Positions 44,866-56,086 of a stretch of DNA of 64,000 nucleotides are shown here, one piece after another. How positions within the stretch are numbered: position 1 is the stretch's first letter; the number at the start of each line of letters is the position of its first letter. Source of the DNA: Drosophila persimilis. Taxonomy: Eukaryota > Arthropoda > Insecta > Diptera > Drosophilidae. The notes under the pieces were generated by a model. The model was not told the origin of the DNA. It searched no databases and was given only the letters and a program-made list of their open reading frames with translations. The stretch lies in the NCBI RefSeq assembly GCF_003286085.1, contig NW_020825397.1, positions 1 through 64,000 of the forward strand. The letters run 5' to 3'. Position numbers and translations under genes: made by a program.

Positions 44866-45980
44866 TTATACCCGATACTCAAAATGAGTATTGGGGTATA
44901 TTAGATTTGTGGTAAAAGTGGATGTGTGTAACGTCCAGAAGGAATCGTTTCCGACCCCATAAAGTATATATATTCTTGATCAGCATCAATAGCCGAGTCG
45001 ATTGAGCCATGTCTGTCTGTCCGTCTGTCCGTCTGTCCGTCCGTCCGTCTGTCCGTCTGTCCGTCCCCTTCAGCGCCTAATGCTCAAAGACTATAAGAGC
45101 TAGAGCAACGATGTTTTGGATCCAGACTTCTGTGATATGTCACTGCTACAAAAATATTTCAAAACTTTGCCCCGCCCACTTCCGCCCCCACAAAGGGCGA
45201 AAATCTGTGGCATCCACAATTTTAAAGATACGAGAAAACAAAAAACGCAGAATCGTAGAGAATGACCATATCTTTTAGACTGCAGAATCTGAATTGGATC
45301 GTATTACTATTATAGCCAGCATCAAGAAAACAATTTCATTTTTTCTCGCCCTGTCTCTCTCTAACACACAGGTAGCATAGGCGGCTTTGCTTAGAGTAAA
45401 ACATTAGCGCCTAGATCTCAGAGACTATAAAAGCTAGAGCAACCAAATTTGGTATCCACACTCCTAATATATCAGACCGAGACGAGTTTGTTTCAAAATT
45501 TCGCCACACCCCCTTCCGCCCCCGCAAAGGATGCAAATCTGGGGATATTCACAAATCTCAAAGACTATTAACGCTAGAGTAACCAAATTTGGAATCCGCA
45601 CTTCCCTTAGATCTCACTATAAAACGTGTATCTCAAAATTTCGCCCCACCCCCTTCCGCCCACACAAAGGACGAAAATCTGTTGCATGCACAATATTGCA
45701 GATTCGAGAAAACTAAAAACGGGGAATCATAGATAACGACCATATCTATCAGATTGCTGAATCTGGATCAGATCAGATAATTTTTGTAGCCAAAAGGAAC
45801 AAATCAATTTGCAGTGGCTACGCAGCGCGTGACATCACGCTCAGACTGATTTTCTGTCTCTCTCGCACGCACTCTTTGTTTAATATTAGCGGCGTCGGCC
45901 GGAGGAAAGCCATACTGACTTAGTATCGGGTATAACTGTAGAGTTGCGGTGTCCGCAGCAACTCACAACGTTCCCCCTCG
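44866..45980 (+). mobile_element. DINE-1-like Helitron, copy 9, inserted between units 3 and 4
   Basis: Full-length, TTATACCC to CCCCCTCG, starting after a T run. With the next copy it forms the 2.2-kb length excess of the unit 3-4 interval. Confidence 0.85.
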
Positions 45981-47085
45981 TTATACCCGATACTCAAAAT
46001 GAGTATTGGGGTATATTAGATTTGTGGTAAAAGTGGATGTGTGTAACGTCCAGAAGGAATCGTTTCCGACCCTATAAAGTATATATATTCTTGATCAGCA
46101 TCAATAGCCGAGTCGATTGAGCCCTGTCTGTCTGTCCGTCCGTCCGTCTGTCCGTCTGTCCGTCCCCTTCAGCGCCTAATGCTCAAAGACTATAAGAGCT
46201 AGAGCAACGATGTTTTGGATCCAGACTTCTGTGATATGTCACTGCTCCAAAAATATTTCAAAACTTTGCCCCGCCCACTTCCGCAGCCACAAAGGGCGAA
46301 AATCTGTGGCATCCACAATTTCGACGATACGAGAAAACTAAAAACGCAGAATCGTAGAAGATGACTATATCTTCTAGAGTGCAAAATCTGAACCAGATCG
46401 TATAATTATTACAGCCAGAATCACGAAAACAATTTCACTCTTTCTCGCTCTGTCTCACTCTAACACACAGGTTTCATGGTCGGTTTTGCCAATTGCAAAA
46501 TATGAGTTCAAGGATCTCAGAACCTATAAAAGCCAGAGCAACCAAATTTGGTATCCACACTCCTGTGATATCGGACCTTGACCGTTTCCTGTCCAAATTT
46601 CGCCACACCCCCTTCCGCCCCCGCAAAGGACGAAAATCTGAGGCAACCACAAATCTCAGAGACTATTAAGGCTAGAGTAACCAAATTTGGTGCACACACT
46701 CCTTTAAGATGTCACTATAAAACGTATATCTCAGAATTTCGCCCCACCCCCATCCGCCCCCACAAAGGACGAAAATCTGTTGCATCCACAATATTGCAGA
46801 TTTGAGAAAACTAAAAACGCAGAATCATAGATAATGACCATATCTATTAGATTGCTGAATCTGGATCAGATCAGACCATTTTTTTAGCCAAAAGAAACAA
46901 ATCAATTTGCAGTGGCTACGAAGCGCCCGACGTCACGCTCAGACTGATTTTCTGTCTCTCTCGCACGCACTCTTTGTCGTGTCGTTAAATATTAGCGGCG
47001 TCTGCCGGAGGAGAGCCATACTGACTTAGTATCGGGTATAACCTTAGAGTTGCGGTGTCCGCAGCAACTCACAACGTTCCCCCTC
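45981..47085 (+). mobile_element. DINE-1-like Helitron, copy 10, head-to-tail with copy 9
   Basis: Starts TTATACCC with no spacer after copy 9 and ends CCCCCTCG before the unit 4 leader (TTTTTTCTTGATCTAG). It resembles copies 6 and 7 internally rather than its neighbour copy 9. Confidence 0.85.
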
Positions 47086-47089
47086 GTTT

Positions 47090-47483
47090 TTTCTTGATCT
47101 AGAGTGCCTGGGGATTAAATGTCAAAGTTAACAATCTTTTGTGATCGGACTTTCGTCATTATTATCGTCAGACTTTTGTGTAAATGATCATACAGTACGG
47201 GTCTAAGAAATAAAAGTATTCGTCCAATATTTTACTCAAATCTGCGTAAGTGAGCGAAGCGAGTTAGCCGGCAATTGAAGTACGAGAAAAGTGGTTGTGC
47301 AAGGGTTAGTGCAAAAAAATAAGTATATTTAGATTAAAAAGAAGAAAAGCTAGATGGCTACATTAACAGTGAACACGATTGGACCTAAGGATCGATTATG
47401 TAGATCAATTAATCAAGAATCTACATGCAAACAAAATTTCGCGGTTGTACATGAGGTATAAGAAAATTCATATTCAGATGAAA
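47090..47483 (+). other. Leader region of array unit 4 with a 36-codon ORF
   Basis: Identical as read to the leaders of units 2 and 3; small frame 47354-47461. Confidence 0.35.
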
Positions 47484-47655
47484 AAATGAAATACTTTCAA
47501 TAAGGTTGACTTTTGATTCAGGGAATTTAAAACTTTCTGAAATTCAATGAAAAAAAAAACCATATCCGACCGCCATATAATTTCTGCATATAAATTCTTG
47601 TTAAGTAAATAAAAAAAAAAATACCAAGCATTCAACTTTTTTAGCTTGCTCAAGA

Positions 47656-47796
47656 ATGGCCAATTTTCAAGTACTGATGTCCAACTCCTTGACTGAGGAT
47701 CGGGCCGGACCAAGTTTTGCTAAACAACAACAACAGCAGCAGCAAGAGGTCGAACAGGCGCTCCAGGCCCCAGCCCAAGTAGTCCCACAACAATAA
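47656..47796 (+). pseudogene. Gln-rich segment upstream of NHL copy 4
   Basis: Same frame as unit 1, including its GAG Glu codon. Confidence 0.4.
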
Positions 47797-47866
47797 TGGT
47801 TACTGCCTGCCAGATGCCAATTCTTCTGTTAACAGTTTAAGCGCCGTTCACAGTAAGGCCACTCCC

Positions 47867-48658
47867 ATGAAGATCGGGTGGAAATTTGGCTGCCTGGGTG
47901 CGGGCTTTTGCTTGGGCATCGACGAGGACATCATTGTTGCCGATTCGAAAAATCACCGAATCGCTGTATACGCCAAAATGGGAGCCCTGAAGTTCCAGTT
48001 TGGCGATGCCGGCAAGCGGAACGGCCAGCTTTTTTATCTCCGCAAAGTGGCTGTCTTCCAACACAATGGAAATTTCGTTGTCTGCGATCGCGGCAATGGA
48101 CGCTCTCGCATGCAGATCTTCTCTAGGTGCGGCACATATATGTTCAAGATTTCCATCAGGTTTATGGATATTGTGACCGGGTTGGCTGTCAGCACCAAGG
48201 GTCATATTGTGGCCGTCGATAGTGTCTCGCCGACTGTCTTTGTTATATCCGAGGAGGGTATGCTGTTGCACTGGTTCGACTGCAGTGTCTTTGTGCGTGA
48301 ACCCTCGGACATAGCCATACGCGACAATGTTTTCTACCTTTGCGATATGAAGGCTCATGGCGTGACCGTTTTCAAGGACAGTGGCGAATTCCTCTATCGC
48401 ATTGGCAACGAGAGGGTATCCTGCTACCCCACGGACATTGATATATCCAGTGCTGGGGATTTGCTCATTGGGGATACCCATGGATATAGCTTCCATGTGA
48501 CCTGCTACGGGAGCGACGGTGTTTTCAAGTCGGTCTTCGAGTTTCCTCAACTGAATGTTTCACGTTGCTGCGGCTTGAAGATCACATCCGAAGGTTATGT
48601 GGTCACTCTGGCCAAGAATAACCATCAAGTTCTTGTGATGGATCTGCTGTATGTCTAG
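47867..48658 (+). CDS. NHL beta-propeller protein, mei-P26-like, copy 4 (most divergent)
   Basis: 263 residues, intact. Against copy 1 I count 16 replacement changes and one silent change. Examples: P to L in FYLRKV, A to V in FVVCD, G to W in LHWFDC, R to S in GYSFHV, I to F in VFEFPQ. W in LHWFDC and S in DISSAG look closer to what I recall of the parental TRIM-NHL family, so copy 4 partly keeps older states. It is followed by the only uninterrupted BEL LTR of the array. Confidence 0.6.
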   Translation: MKIGWKFGCLGAGFCLGIDEDIIVADSKNHRIAVYAKMGALKFQFGDAGKRNGQLFYLRKVAVFQHNGNFVVCDRGNGRSRMQIFSRCGTYMFKISIRFMDIVTGLAVSTKGHIVAVDSVSPTVFVISEEGMLLHWFDCSVFVREPSDIAIRDNVFYLCDMKAHGVTVFKDSGEFLYRIGNERVSCYPTDIDISSAGDLLIGDTHGYSFHVTCYGSDGVFKSVFEFPQLNVSRCCGLKITSEGYVVTLAKNNHQVLVMDLLYV

Positions 48659-48677
48659 TGATTATAAGATAACACCC

Positions 48678-48959
48678 TGTTGTGTCCGGGATCGTGAGAA
48701 TTGCGGATAAACACACAATCGCTTATCTTCATCGGTACTTAGGCGTTGGTTGCGTTTTATTTCCTATTTGCAAAAGGAGGTTAATACATTTTATTCTTAT
48801 ATGTATCTACGCACGCTTCGTCTTTTCTCCCCGCTCTGTTATCGACTGCTCAAACTAATGTTACCTTCTTGTCTTTTCATAGTGTGATAATTTTTCTTCT
48901 CTTTTTTCGTTATGTAGGGTATGTAAAACTATGTATATATAAGCTAATTTTTCTCAACA
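48678..48959 (-). repeat. BEL/Pao-type LTR, unit 4, uninterrupted
   Basis: 282 bp, TGTTG...CAACA on the minus strand. At 48920-48926 it has a single GTAAAAC, the empty site of the element present in units 1-3. It also lacks a stretch of about 23 bases present in the other units near 32790-32815. Confidence 0.6.
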
Positions 48960-50482
48960 ACGTCTAGCTTTGCCAGCATATAGGTTGGGCGGTGTAGAAC
49001 TCCAGCCGTCGTGGCGTGCAGGCGTGACTGCTAGAATAACTCCCTTTTTCCATTGAGATCGATGAAGATTCTTATTACAGATAAGAGCAATGTCCATTTC
49101 AGCGAGTGGTTGCACTGGGTGATGCCACTTTGTCCGTTTGCATAGGTCTGGTAGGTACTCAGTGAGCCACTTGTTCCAAAATGAGTGTGAGTTCTGCTGA
49201 GCGATGCGCCATTCCTTTCGAGTTGGCTGGTACTTCTCCTCTTGTGGATGTGGTGTCTGGCTGGAATTGGGAGAACCTAAAAGAAAGTGATTAGGGGTTA
49301 TCGGATCGTCTGTGGGGTTATCCAGAGCAATGTGTGTATGCGGTATGGAATTTACTTTGTTTTCAGCGTTACACATTAGGCTACACAGTATGTCTTCTGT
49401 CAGTTTTTTGTCATGCAGTGCGTGTCCTATGGCTCTCTTCACACTTCGTACCAATAATTCCCAGCCCCCACCTGCGGGCAATTAAACAGCCATTCGATCT
49501 GCTTGATTGACAAGTCGTTCGCTATTCTATGGTGATCGAGGTCCTGCAATTCTCTTTCCAATTCATGTTCAGCTCCCACCAAATTGGTACCACTGTCAGA
49601 TTGGATTCTTACAGGTCTTTACGGCGCCGCGCCATGAAGCTATGCAATACTCGAAGACACGTATCTGTTGTCAGGTCCCTGGGAATTTCCAAATGAATTG
49701 CTCTTATTGTAAGGCATGTAAATATGCATATCCAGCGTTTCTCGGTACTCCTTGCTCTTACAACCAGAAACGGTCCCATGTAGTCGATTCCAACATATGA
49801 GAATGGGCATACGTGCGGAGAGAGTCGGTCCTTAGGAAGTTGTACCATTAATGGTGTTTTTGGTGAAGCTCTCTGGATTTTACAAGTCATACAATTTCTA
49901 GCTGCACGGCGAACCTCCAGTCTCCAACCTGTCCAGTCAATAGCAACATCCTGTACATTGCGGATCACTATGAGTACAGCTTCTTTAATTTCAGCTACAT
50001 CAAGGTAGACTTTTCGTTTGGTCTTACGATCACACATCCTGTAGACCCAAGCGACAGCACGCATCAGTCTTGTAAATGAAGATAACCCTTCCAGCAACTC
50101 CCTGAATACGATATTGACAGATCCATCTGAAGACATCTCATTTATTGATAACGTAAACTTGCATCTTACTTCCAGTTCCGTGTCACCAACGTCTGAAGTT
50201 CCTAGATTCCATAGACTTGCGTCCTCTTGAAGGAATTGAGGGTCTCTCAACCCGGAGGTTTCTCGAGTTCTAGATCTGAGTTTGGTGCCAAAGTCTGCCG
50301 GGTTATCCTTAGTAGGCACCCAATGCCAATCTTCCAACCTTGTTGCCTCGAAGTATCTCGTCAATTATGTGTCCTACATATGGCTTATATTTTTTGTGAT
50401 CTGATTTAATCAATGCTAAGACAGTCTTGGAGTCGGACCACATGTGGTCACATTTGGGTTTGACGTCGTGACCCTCAAGACC
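48960..50482 (-). pseudogene. BEL/Pao pol fragment, unit 4
   Basis: Frames 50364-49609 and 49481-48954. The C-terminal frame keeps the segment CSLMCNAENKVNS, where units 1-3 have the shorter CSLCNIVNS, so unit 4 retains the older length. It differs from the other units at several further residues. Confidence 0.8.
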
Positions 50483-50975
50483 TCATATCTTTTAGACTGC
50501 AGAATCTGAATCGGATCGTATCATTATTATAGCCAGCATCACGAAAACGCCACACCCCCTTCCACCCTCGCAAAGGACGTAAATCTGGGGCATCCACAAA
50601 TCTCAGACTATTAAGGCTAGAGTATTCAAATTAGGTATCCACACTCCTTTTAGATCTCAATATAAAACGTATAGATTCGAGAATCTGCAGATTCGAGAAA
50701 ACTAAAAACGCACAATCATAGAGAATAACCATATCTATCCGGTTGCTGAATCTGGATCAGATCGGATCATTTTTATAGCCAAAAGGAACAAATCAATTTG
50801 CAGTGGCTACGCATCGCCCGACGTCACGCTCAGACTGATTTTCTGCCTTTCTCTCACGCACTCTTTGTCGTGTCGTTCAATTTAGCGGCGTCTGCCGGAG
50901 GAGATCCATACTGACTAAGTATCGGCTATAAATGTAGAGTTGCGGTGTCCGCAGAAACTCACAACGTTCCCCCTC
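50483..50975 (+). mobile_element. DINE-1-like Helitron fragment after unit 4
   Basis: Plus-oriented 3' half with its own 3' end CCCCCTCG at 50975. It has the full 3' region, unlike the shortened variant in units 1-3, and ends the array. Confidence 0.8.
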
Positions 50976-51292
50976 GTTTTGTTTGTTTTGATTGACCTAT
51001 TTCGATACTTGTTTTTTGTTTAACTTATTTCGCTAAAACCTCTTTTTACGCAAAATGCAATAAAAGCAAATATTAAGAATGCACCAGTTAAATAGAAAAT
51101 TGATTCATTATTCGGATAAAATTATGTGGACATGACTGAGTGCTCTATTTAGCTAATAATATTCCACGGAATATCAAAAACGAGCAATATGTATAACAGA
51201 ACTTGACTTCGTCAGTATATTTACGGTATATTTTGGTATATTTCTGAGCGTCGGTCACACTGCGCTACACTCAAACCACTAACCATACAGCA
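50976..51292. other. Low-repeat DNA with promoter-like motifs
   Basis: No element recognised. It contains AATAAAAGC near 51060, a repeated GGTATATTT (51224-51243) and, just after, GGTCACACTG at 51253-51262, which matches the Drosophila core-promoter element known as Motif 1. No ORF of note follows before the Helitron fragment at 51293. Confidence 0.45.
51253..51262 (+). promoter_or_regulatory. Motif 1-like core promoter element
   Basis: GGTCACACTG fits the YGGTCACACTR consensus found near start sites of broadly expressed Drosophila genes, and is preceded by two GGTATATTT motifs. Promoter activity is inferred only. Confidence 0.4.
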
Positions 51293-51328
51293 TACGGTGT
51301 CCGCAGCAACTCACAACGTTCCCCCTCG
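51293..51328 (+). repeat. DINE-1-like 3'-end fragment
   Basis: Only the last 36 bases of the element (GGTGTCCGCAGCAACTC to CCCCCTCG) are present. Confidence 0.7.
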
Positions 51329-52435
51329 TTTTTTTTTAATTATTTGCTATTCATTTATTCTTTTAAAAAAAAAAAATTTTTTTTTTCTCATGGACACACA
51401 TATCTATATACCCTTCGTTTTTTTTTTTTTTTTTTTACTCTTTAAAATTTTATCAATATAAATTTTTTTTTTTTTTATATATATTTGATCAAAATGAAGG
51501 AAGAAAAAAAAAATGTTAAGGGACATGTGATCGATTTACAGGTTTTTCATTATATAATTCAACATCGATCACATGGTTTTAGTAATAGCCTAACAGAGGT
51601 TAGTATTTTCAAGTTGCACTTTAAGGGTGCTTCAACTCGAGATAGAAAATTATAATTATTGGCAATATGAGGCATGGCAGTTCTGCAGCTCAATTGCGTT
51701 ACTTCGCTCTTTTATTGGCGAAGTTGTTTATTGATTTCCTTGATGCGCTCTTGGCAGCGTTGTCGGTCCTCTTCATTTGTATATGTTTTTTCCAGGTCCC
51801 GCTCCAGACGTCGTTGTTGAAGCAGCCGTTTGATCCGGCCGCCCCTCTTTGTTTTCTTCCTTGGGCGTTTTTCTTGTCTTGCCCTGTACTCAGCTATTGT
51901 GAGTGGGCGTGGTCCATCGTTTGGATACACTTCTAAGGCCTCTTGTAGGCTGAGTGCGTCCCTTTGCTCGGTAGGAGCAGCGTCGGCGAAGTCTGGTGCA
52001 TTTTCTGCTGCTGGAGTGTTTGTGTTACTGTCCATCGACGGTGCAAGGGGCGGTCCTATGCCACTCGCACTTATATTATTGGTCCTTGCTGGGTCTGGTG
52101 GGACCGGTGCTGGTCTTCGCACAGGTTTTTATATTGCGTGTACGCTCTTTGTAGCGCGGGCTGTTAAATCTCCTTGGGTATTATATATTCCTGGCCGCAT
52201 TGTAGTCCCCAAAGTTAAGGGTATAAATTATAATGCAACATGGGTTTGTGCATAATATCGTCGGCAGTCGTGCATGGGTCTGGCGAAACGGCTGGTTTGG
52301 CTTTCTGCTGGGTTTTTTCCTTGGCACTGGCACTGGGGACAACACTATTTCAATAGTTTTTCCAATTCATCAATTTTCTTTTGACTTGGTCCGATTTTTT
52401 AAAACAAAATCACATAGTATTATATTTTTTTTTTC
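51329..52435 (-). mobile_element. 412/mdg1-type leader, second copy
   Basis: Matches 2430-2670 plus 3800-4680 with few differences and without the Helitron found there. It is cut at about 52435, where Jockey-like gag sequence begins, so its LTR and primer site are missing. Confidence 0.7.
51712..52122 (-). CDS. Arg/Lys-rich leader ORF of the 412-type element, copy 2 (136 aa)
   Basis: Open for 136 residues from MRRPAPVPPDPARTNN, through an acidic/Ala-rich middle, to a strongly basic, Gln-rich helix ending KEINKQLRQ. No known domain recognised. It precedes the position of gag, as small upstream ORFs do in 412-like elements as I recall. This version is longer than copy 1, whose frame is broken. 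Confidence 0.45.
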   Translation of the reverse strand: MRRPAPVPPDPARTNNISASGIGPPLAPSMDSNTNTPAAENAPDFADAAPTEQRDALSLQEALEVYPNDGPRPLTIAEYRARQEKRPRKKTKRGGRIKRLLQQRRLERDLEKTYTNEEDRQRCQERIKEINKQLRQ

Positions 52436-52467
52436 GGGCTTGCTTTGCCGGGCTTTCTTTGTCTTTA

Positions 52468-53288
52468 TTATTTTTGGCCTCGGCTATACAAGGGCCTGCG
52501 GGTGTTGGGCGTTGCTGCTGCTATTGGAGTTGGTGCTGGTGCTGCTTTGGCCCCTTGTACAACTCTTGCGCGCTGCTGCCGCTGATGCTGCTGCTGCTGT
52601 GGCCGCTTCCTTTGTGATGGCTGTTGCTGCTCAACAGTACGGACATATGGCTGCTGCTGTTGCTGTGGTCGGCGATGCTGCTGTTGATGATTGTCCGCTC
52701 GTGGCTGTTGCTGCTGCTGCTCTTGCTCAGTAATTCCGCTACGTACTACCCGGCTGTACGACGGCCTACCGCTGCCGCTGATTGTTGCTAGCTGCTGTTG
52801 TTGTTGTTGGCGGCCCTGTCGTTGCGTCTGCTGTGACTGCTGCTGATGCTGCTGCTGCTGCGTACGCTGATGTTTGTTGTGTTTCTGTTGTGGGCGTTGC
52901 TTCTCGGTTTGCTGCTGTGGCTGCTGGCGTTGCTGTTGATACTGCTGCTCACCGATGAGCCGGTTTGCCCTTAGATGGCTACGAGCCTTTTTGTAGGCGG
53001 CACATCCCTTGTAGCAGCTCACGTGCTTGCCGCTACAATTGGCGCATTTAGGATCCTCCTGCCTGGGTTTCCTGCATGCTGTTGTGGTGTGATCTCCTGC
53101 GCATTTCATGCACTTGAATGGCCGTCTGCAATAATTTTTAGTATGCCCAAACTCCTGGCACCGATGGCATTGGGCTGGATCGCGTGGCTTGGCTTGTCTC
53201 ACTATCGAGACGCACTGGTTGGCCAGTTGTTTAACGTCAAGTATTGCCTCATGGCCGCCATCCGCCTTGGGCTGAATTTCAACCTCAA
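52468..53288 (-). pseudogene. Gag of LINE B2, C-terminal part with three zinc knuckles
   Basis: About 270 LINE-encoded residues. Three cysteine knuckles: CHRCQEFGHTKNYC, CMKCAGDHTTTAC and CANCSGKHVSCYKGC, the arrangement of Jockey-clade and telomeric-element Gag proteins. A very long Gln/Arg/His-rich tail follows with runs of CAG/CAA codons. The frame upstream belongs to the inserted Helitron; the matching N-terminal part lies at 54397-56086. Confidence 0.7.
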
Positions 53289-54394
53289 CGAGGGGGAACG
53301 TTGTGAGTTGCTGCGGACACCGCAACTCTAAGGTTATACCCGATACTAAGTCAGTATGGCTCTCCTCCGGCAGACGCCGCTAATATTTAACGACACGACA
53401 AAGAGTGCGTGCGAGAGAGACAGAAAATCAGTCTGAGCGTGACGTCGGGCGCTGCGTAGCCACTGCAAATTGATTTGTTCCTTTTGGCTAAAAAAATGGT
53501 CTGATCTGATCCAGATTCAGCAATCTAATAGATATGGTCATTATCTATGATTCTGCGTTTTTAGTTTTCTCAAATCTGCAATATTGTGGATGCAACAGAT
53601 TTTCGTCCTTTGTGGGGGCGGATGGAGGTGGGGCGAAATTCTGAGATATACGTTTTATAGTGACATCTTAAAGGAGTGTGTGCACCAAATTTGGTTACTA
53701 TAGCCTTAATAGTCTCTGAGATTTGTGGTTGCCTCAGATTTTCGTCCTTTGCGGGGGCGGAAGGGGGTGTGGCGAAATTTGGACAGGAAACGGTCAAGGT
53801 CCGATATCACAGGAGTGTGGATACCAAATTTGGTTGCTCTGGCTTTTATAGGTTCTGAGATCCTTGAACTCATATTTTGCAATTGGCAAAACCGACCATG
53901 AAACCTGTGTGTTAGAGTGAGACAGAGCGAGAAAGAGTGAAATTGTTTTCGTGATTCTGGCTGTAATAATTATACGATCTGGTTCAGATTTTGCACTCTA
54001 GAAGATATAGTCATCTTCTACGATTCTGCGTTTTTAGTTTTCTCGTATCGTCGAAATTGTGGATGCCACAGATTTTCGCCCTTTGTGGCTGCGGAAGTGG
54101 GCGGGGCAAAGTTTTGAAATATTTTTGGAGCAGTGACATATCACAGAAGTCTGGATCCAAAACATCGTTGCTCTAGCTCTTATAGTCTTTGAGCATTAGG
54201 CGCTGAAGGGGACGGACAGACGGACAGACGGACGGACGGACAGACAGACAGGGCTCAATCGACTCGGCTATTGATGCTGATCAAGAATATATATACTTTA
54301 TAGGGTCGGAAACGATTCCTTCTGGACGTTACACACATCCACTTTTACCACAAATCTAATATACCCCAATACTCATTTTGAGTATCGGGTATAA
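53289..54394 (-). mobile_element. DINE-1-like Helitron, copy 8, inserted in LINE B2 gag
   Basis: Full-length minus-oriented copy, CGAGGGGG to GGGTATAA. It splits the gag coding region inside a T5 run (minus strand) without a target duplication. As read, its first 512 bases from this end equal those of the copy starting at 63489. Confidence 0.85.
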
Positions 54395-54396
54395 AA

Positions 54397-56086
54397 ATGT
54401 TTAGAGGCCTTCCATTAAAACGGTGTTTTAATCCTCGGATAAACCGGGCAGTGTATCCGAGTCGTTCCAGCTCCTCCGTTATCCAGCTGCTGGGCGTAGT
54501 GTGGTGTAAATGCCGCACTATTACACGGTAGCCCCTTTCACTGCGCGGCTGGTGTGTGTGCAGTTGAGTGCTATCTTCAGCAAGGGCGTTCTGTATGGCG
54601 TTGTATGTTGTCATGACGTCGCACTGGACTCTGAGTCCACTGTTGGCCATCGATTTCGTCGTGAATTTCCCCACGTTCGGATTTATTGTCAATTTATTGA
54701 CAGGAAGATTGTAGGGACCTTGGTGCTGCGTAATGACGGTTGGACGGGCGTTATATTTATATTGATGTCTGGCTGGTGTTGAGGCTGATGGTTTTCCGTC
54801 TCCATCTGTTGACTTTCAGACCCCTTACTTTGTGGCTCCCTATGTTGAACCTCACTTGGTGGAACCGGAACCTCACTATTTAGCGGTGAGCATATTTGGC
54901 CAACATCTGACTCCATCTGCCGAGTCTCGTGATGCAATCTTTTCGCAAACTGACTCTTGAACATGGGCGTGTCAAGTGCCAGGCAGGCAAAGTGGTCGTC
55001 ATCTGAATCCGTTTCGATCGCCGCGCATCTTCTTTTGAGCGGCGAGCGAAACGAATTTGTTGTCAGGATATCCTTTGCTATAGGGGTAAGGGGCAGGGGC
55101 GAGGGCATTTCATTGGCCAGTAGCGGGGGAACGCTATTAAGCCATTCCTTTACCAGCTGTGTTCTGGTACTAGGCCTTGTCTGAGTATTATGCTCGTCCG
55201 CCTGAGTCAGAGTAGGCAGCAAGCATTTTCTGCTTCTGCTAGTATTATTGCTTTCAGCTGTCGTCAAACGTTGTTGCTGTTGCTGGTCATTGTTTTTCTG
55301 TATGCCGTTTATGGTTTCGGCATATGTCAATGTGTTTGTTTTTGTTTTGTTATTGGCGTAGGTCAGGGGTTTATGGTTCGGCGGGAGAGAGCAAGCATCT
55401 CTCTTTTTGTCATAAGTGTGTGAGTGCAAGTTTGGCGGCAAACGCTTTGGGGCTTGATGTGACGCGCCTCCGTTTTGATTGTGCGCCAAGGGTTCGGACG
55501 CTGAGAGAGCGCAAGCGTCGCTCTCTCTGATGCTTGTGTGAGTTGTTTGCTTGTTTTTGTTTTCGCTAATGTTTTGGCGCGAAAACATATGGGCATAACA
55601 TTTGTTCTTGTTTTGTTTATGTGCACTTAAATGCTCTTTTGTTAGTGCGAAAGCGCCGCTATTTTTGGAACCCGTTGCACTTTCGCTGGGAGCTATTTTT
55701 GTCTGCGTGTTTGTATGTGTATTTGATGGCGGTTTTTCTTGTATGTTGGCGTCTGTTTTTGGTGGGATTGGCGGGTATTTTCTAACATATAAACCCCTGT
55801 CCACGAAACGACGCTCGAACTCCAGCACCGTAGCTCCCAAGGAGCTCACAGTACTCTCTGGCGAGTCCGTCTCCAACTCAGCCAGATCCGCATACCCCTC
55901 TGAGTCGAACATTGGTTCGAAGAGGGAAGCATTTGCGGAGGGGTTCCCTCCCAGGGGCCTGGTCGATATGTAGGTAGCACTATTTTGAGTAACGCACTCA
56001 CCACCCGCTTCGGCTCTTGCCGAGTTGTCCATAGCATCCATAACATCCATTTTGTTGGTCGTCTGTTTTGGAGCAAGTGCGTCCAT
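54397..56086 (-). pseudogene. Gag of LINE B2, N-terminal and middle part
   Basis: The ATG at 56086 opens 465 residues to 54689, a Ser/Thr/Asn-rich region without clear domains apart from acidic and Gln-rich stretches. The conserved middle lies in an overlapping second frame (54692-54397): TTYNAIQNALAEDSTQLHTH, GYRVIVRHLHHTTPSS and EELERLGYTARFI, the RRM-like region before the knuckles in Jockey-type Gag. One frame change near 54690 and the Helitron break the ORF. Confidence 0.7.

Larger units (their letters stand above)
31411..50975. repeat. Tandem array of four units (period 4618 bp) carrying NHL gene and BEL fragment
   Basis: Unit spacing from the NHL start codons is 4618 (31792 to 36410), 4618 (36410 to 41028) and 6839 (41028 to 47867). 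The last interval contains a 2.2-kb insertion of two Helitrons at 44863-47085. Each unit contains, in order: leader with a 36-codon ORF (units 2-4), Gln-rich ORF, NHL ORF, reversed BEL LTR (with a nested 379-bp element in units 1-3), reversed BEL pol fragment, Helitron fragments. Units 1-3 are nearly identical; unit 4 is the most divergent. Confidence 0.9.

Noticed and set aside
54957..55973. Plus-strand frames of 68-123 codons opposite LINE B2 gag
   Set aside because: They are shadows of the gag frame, without domains.
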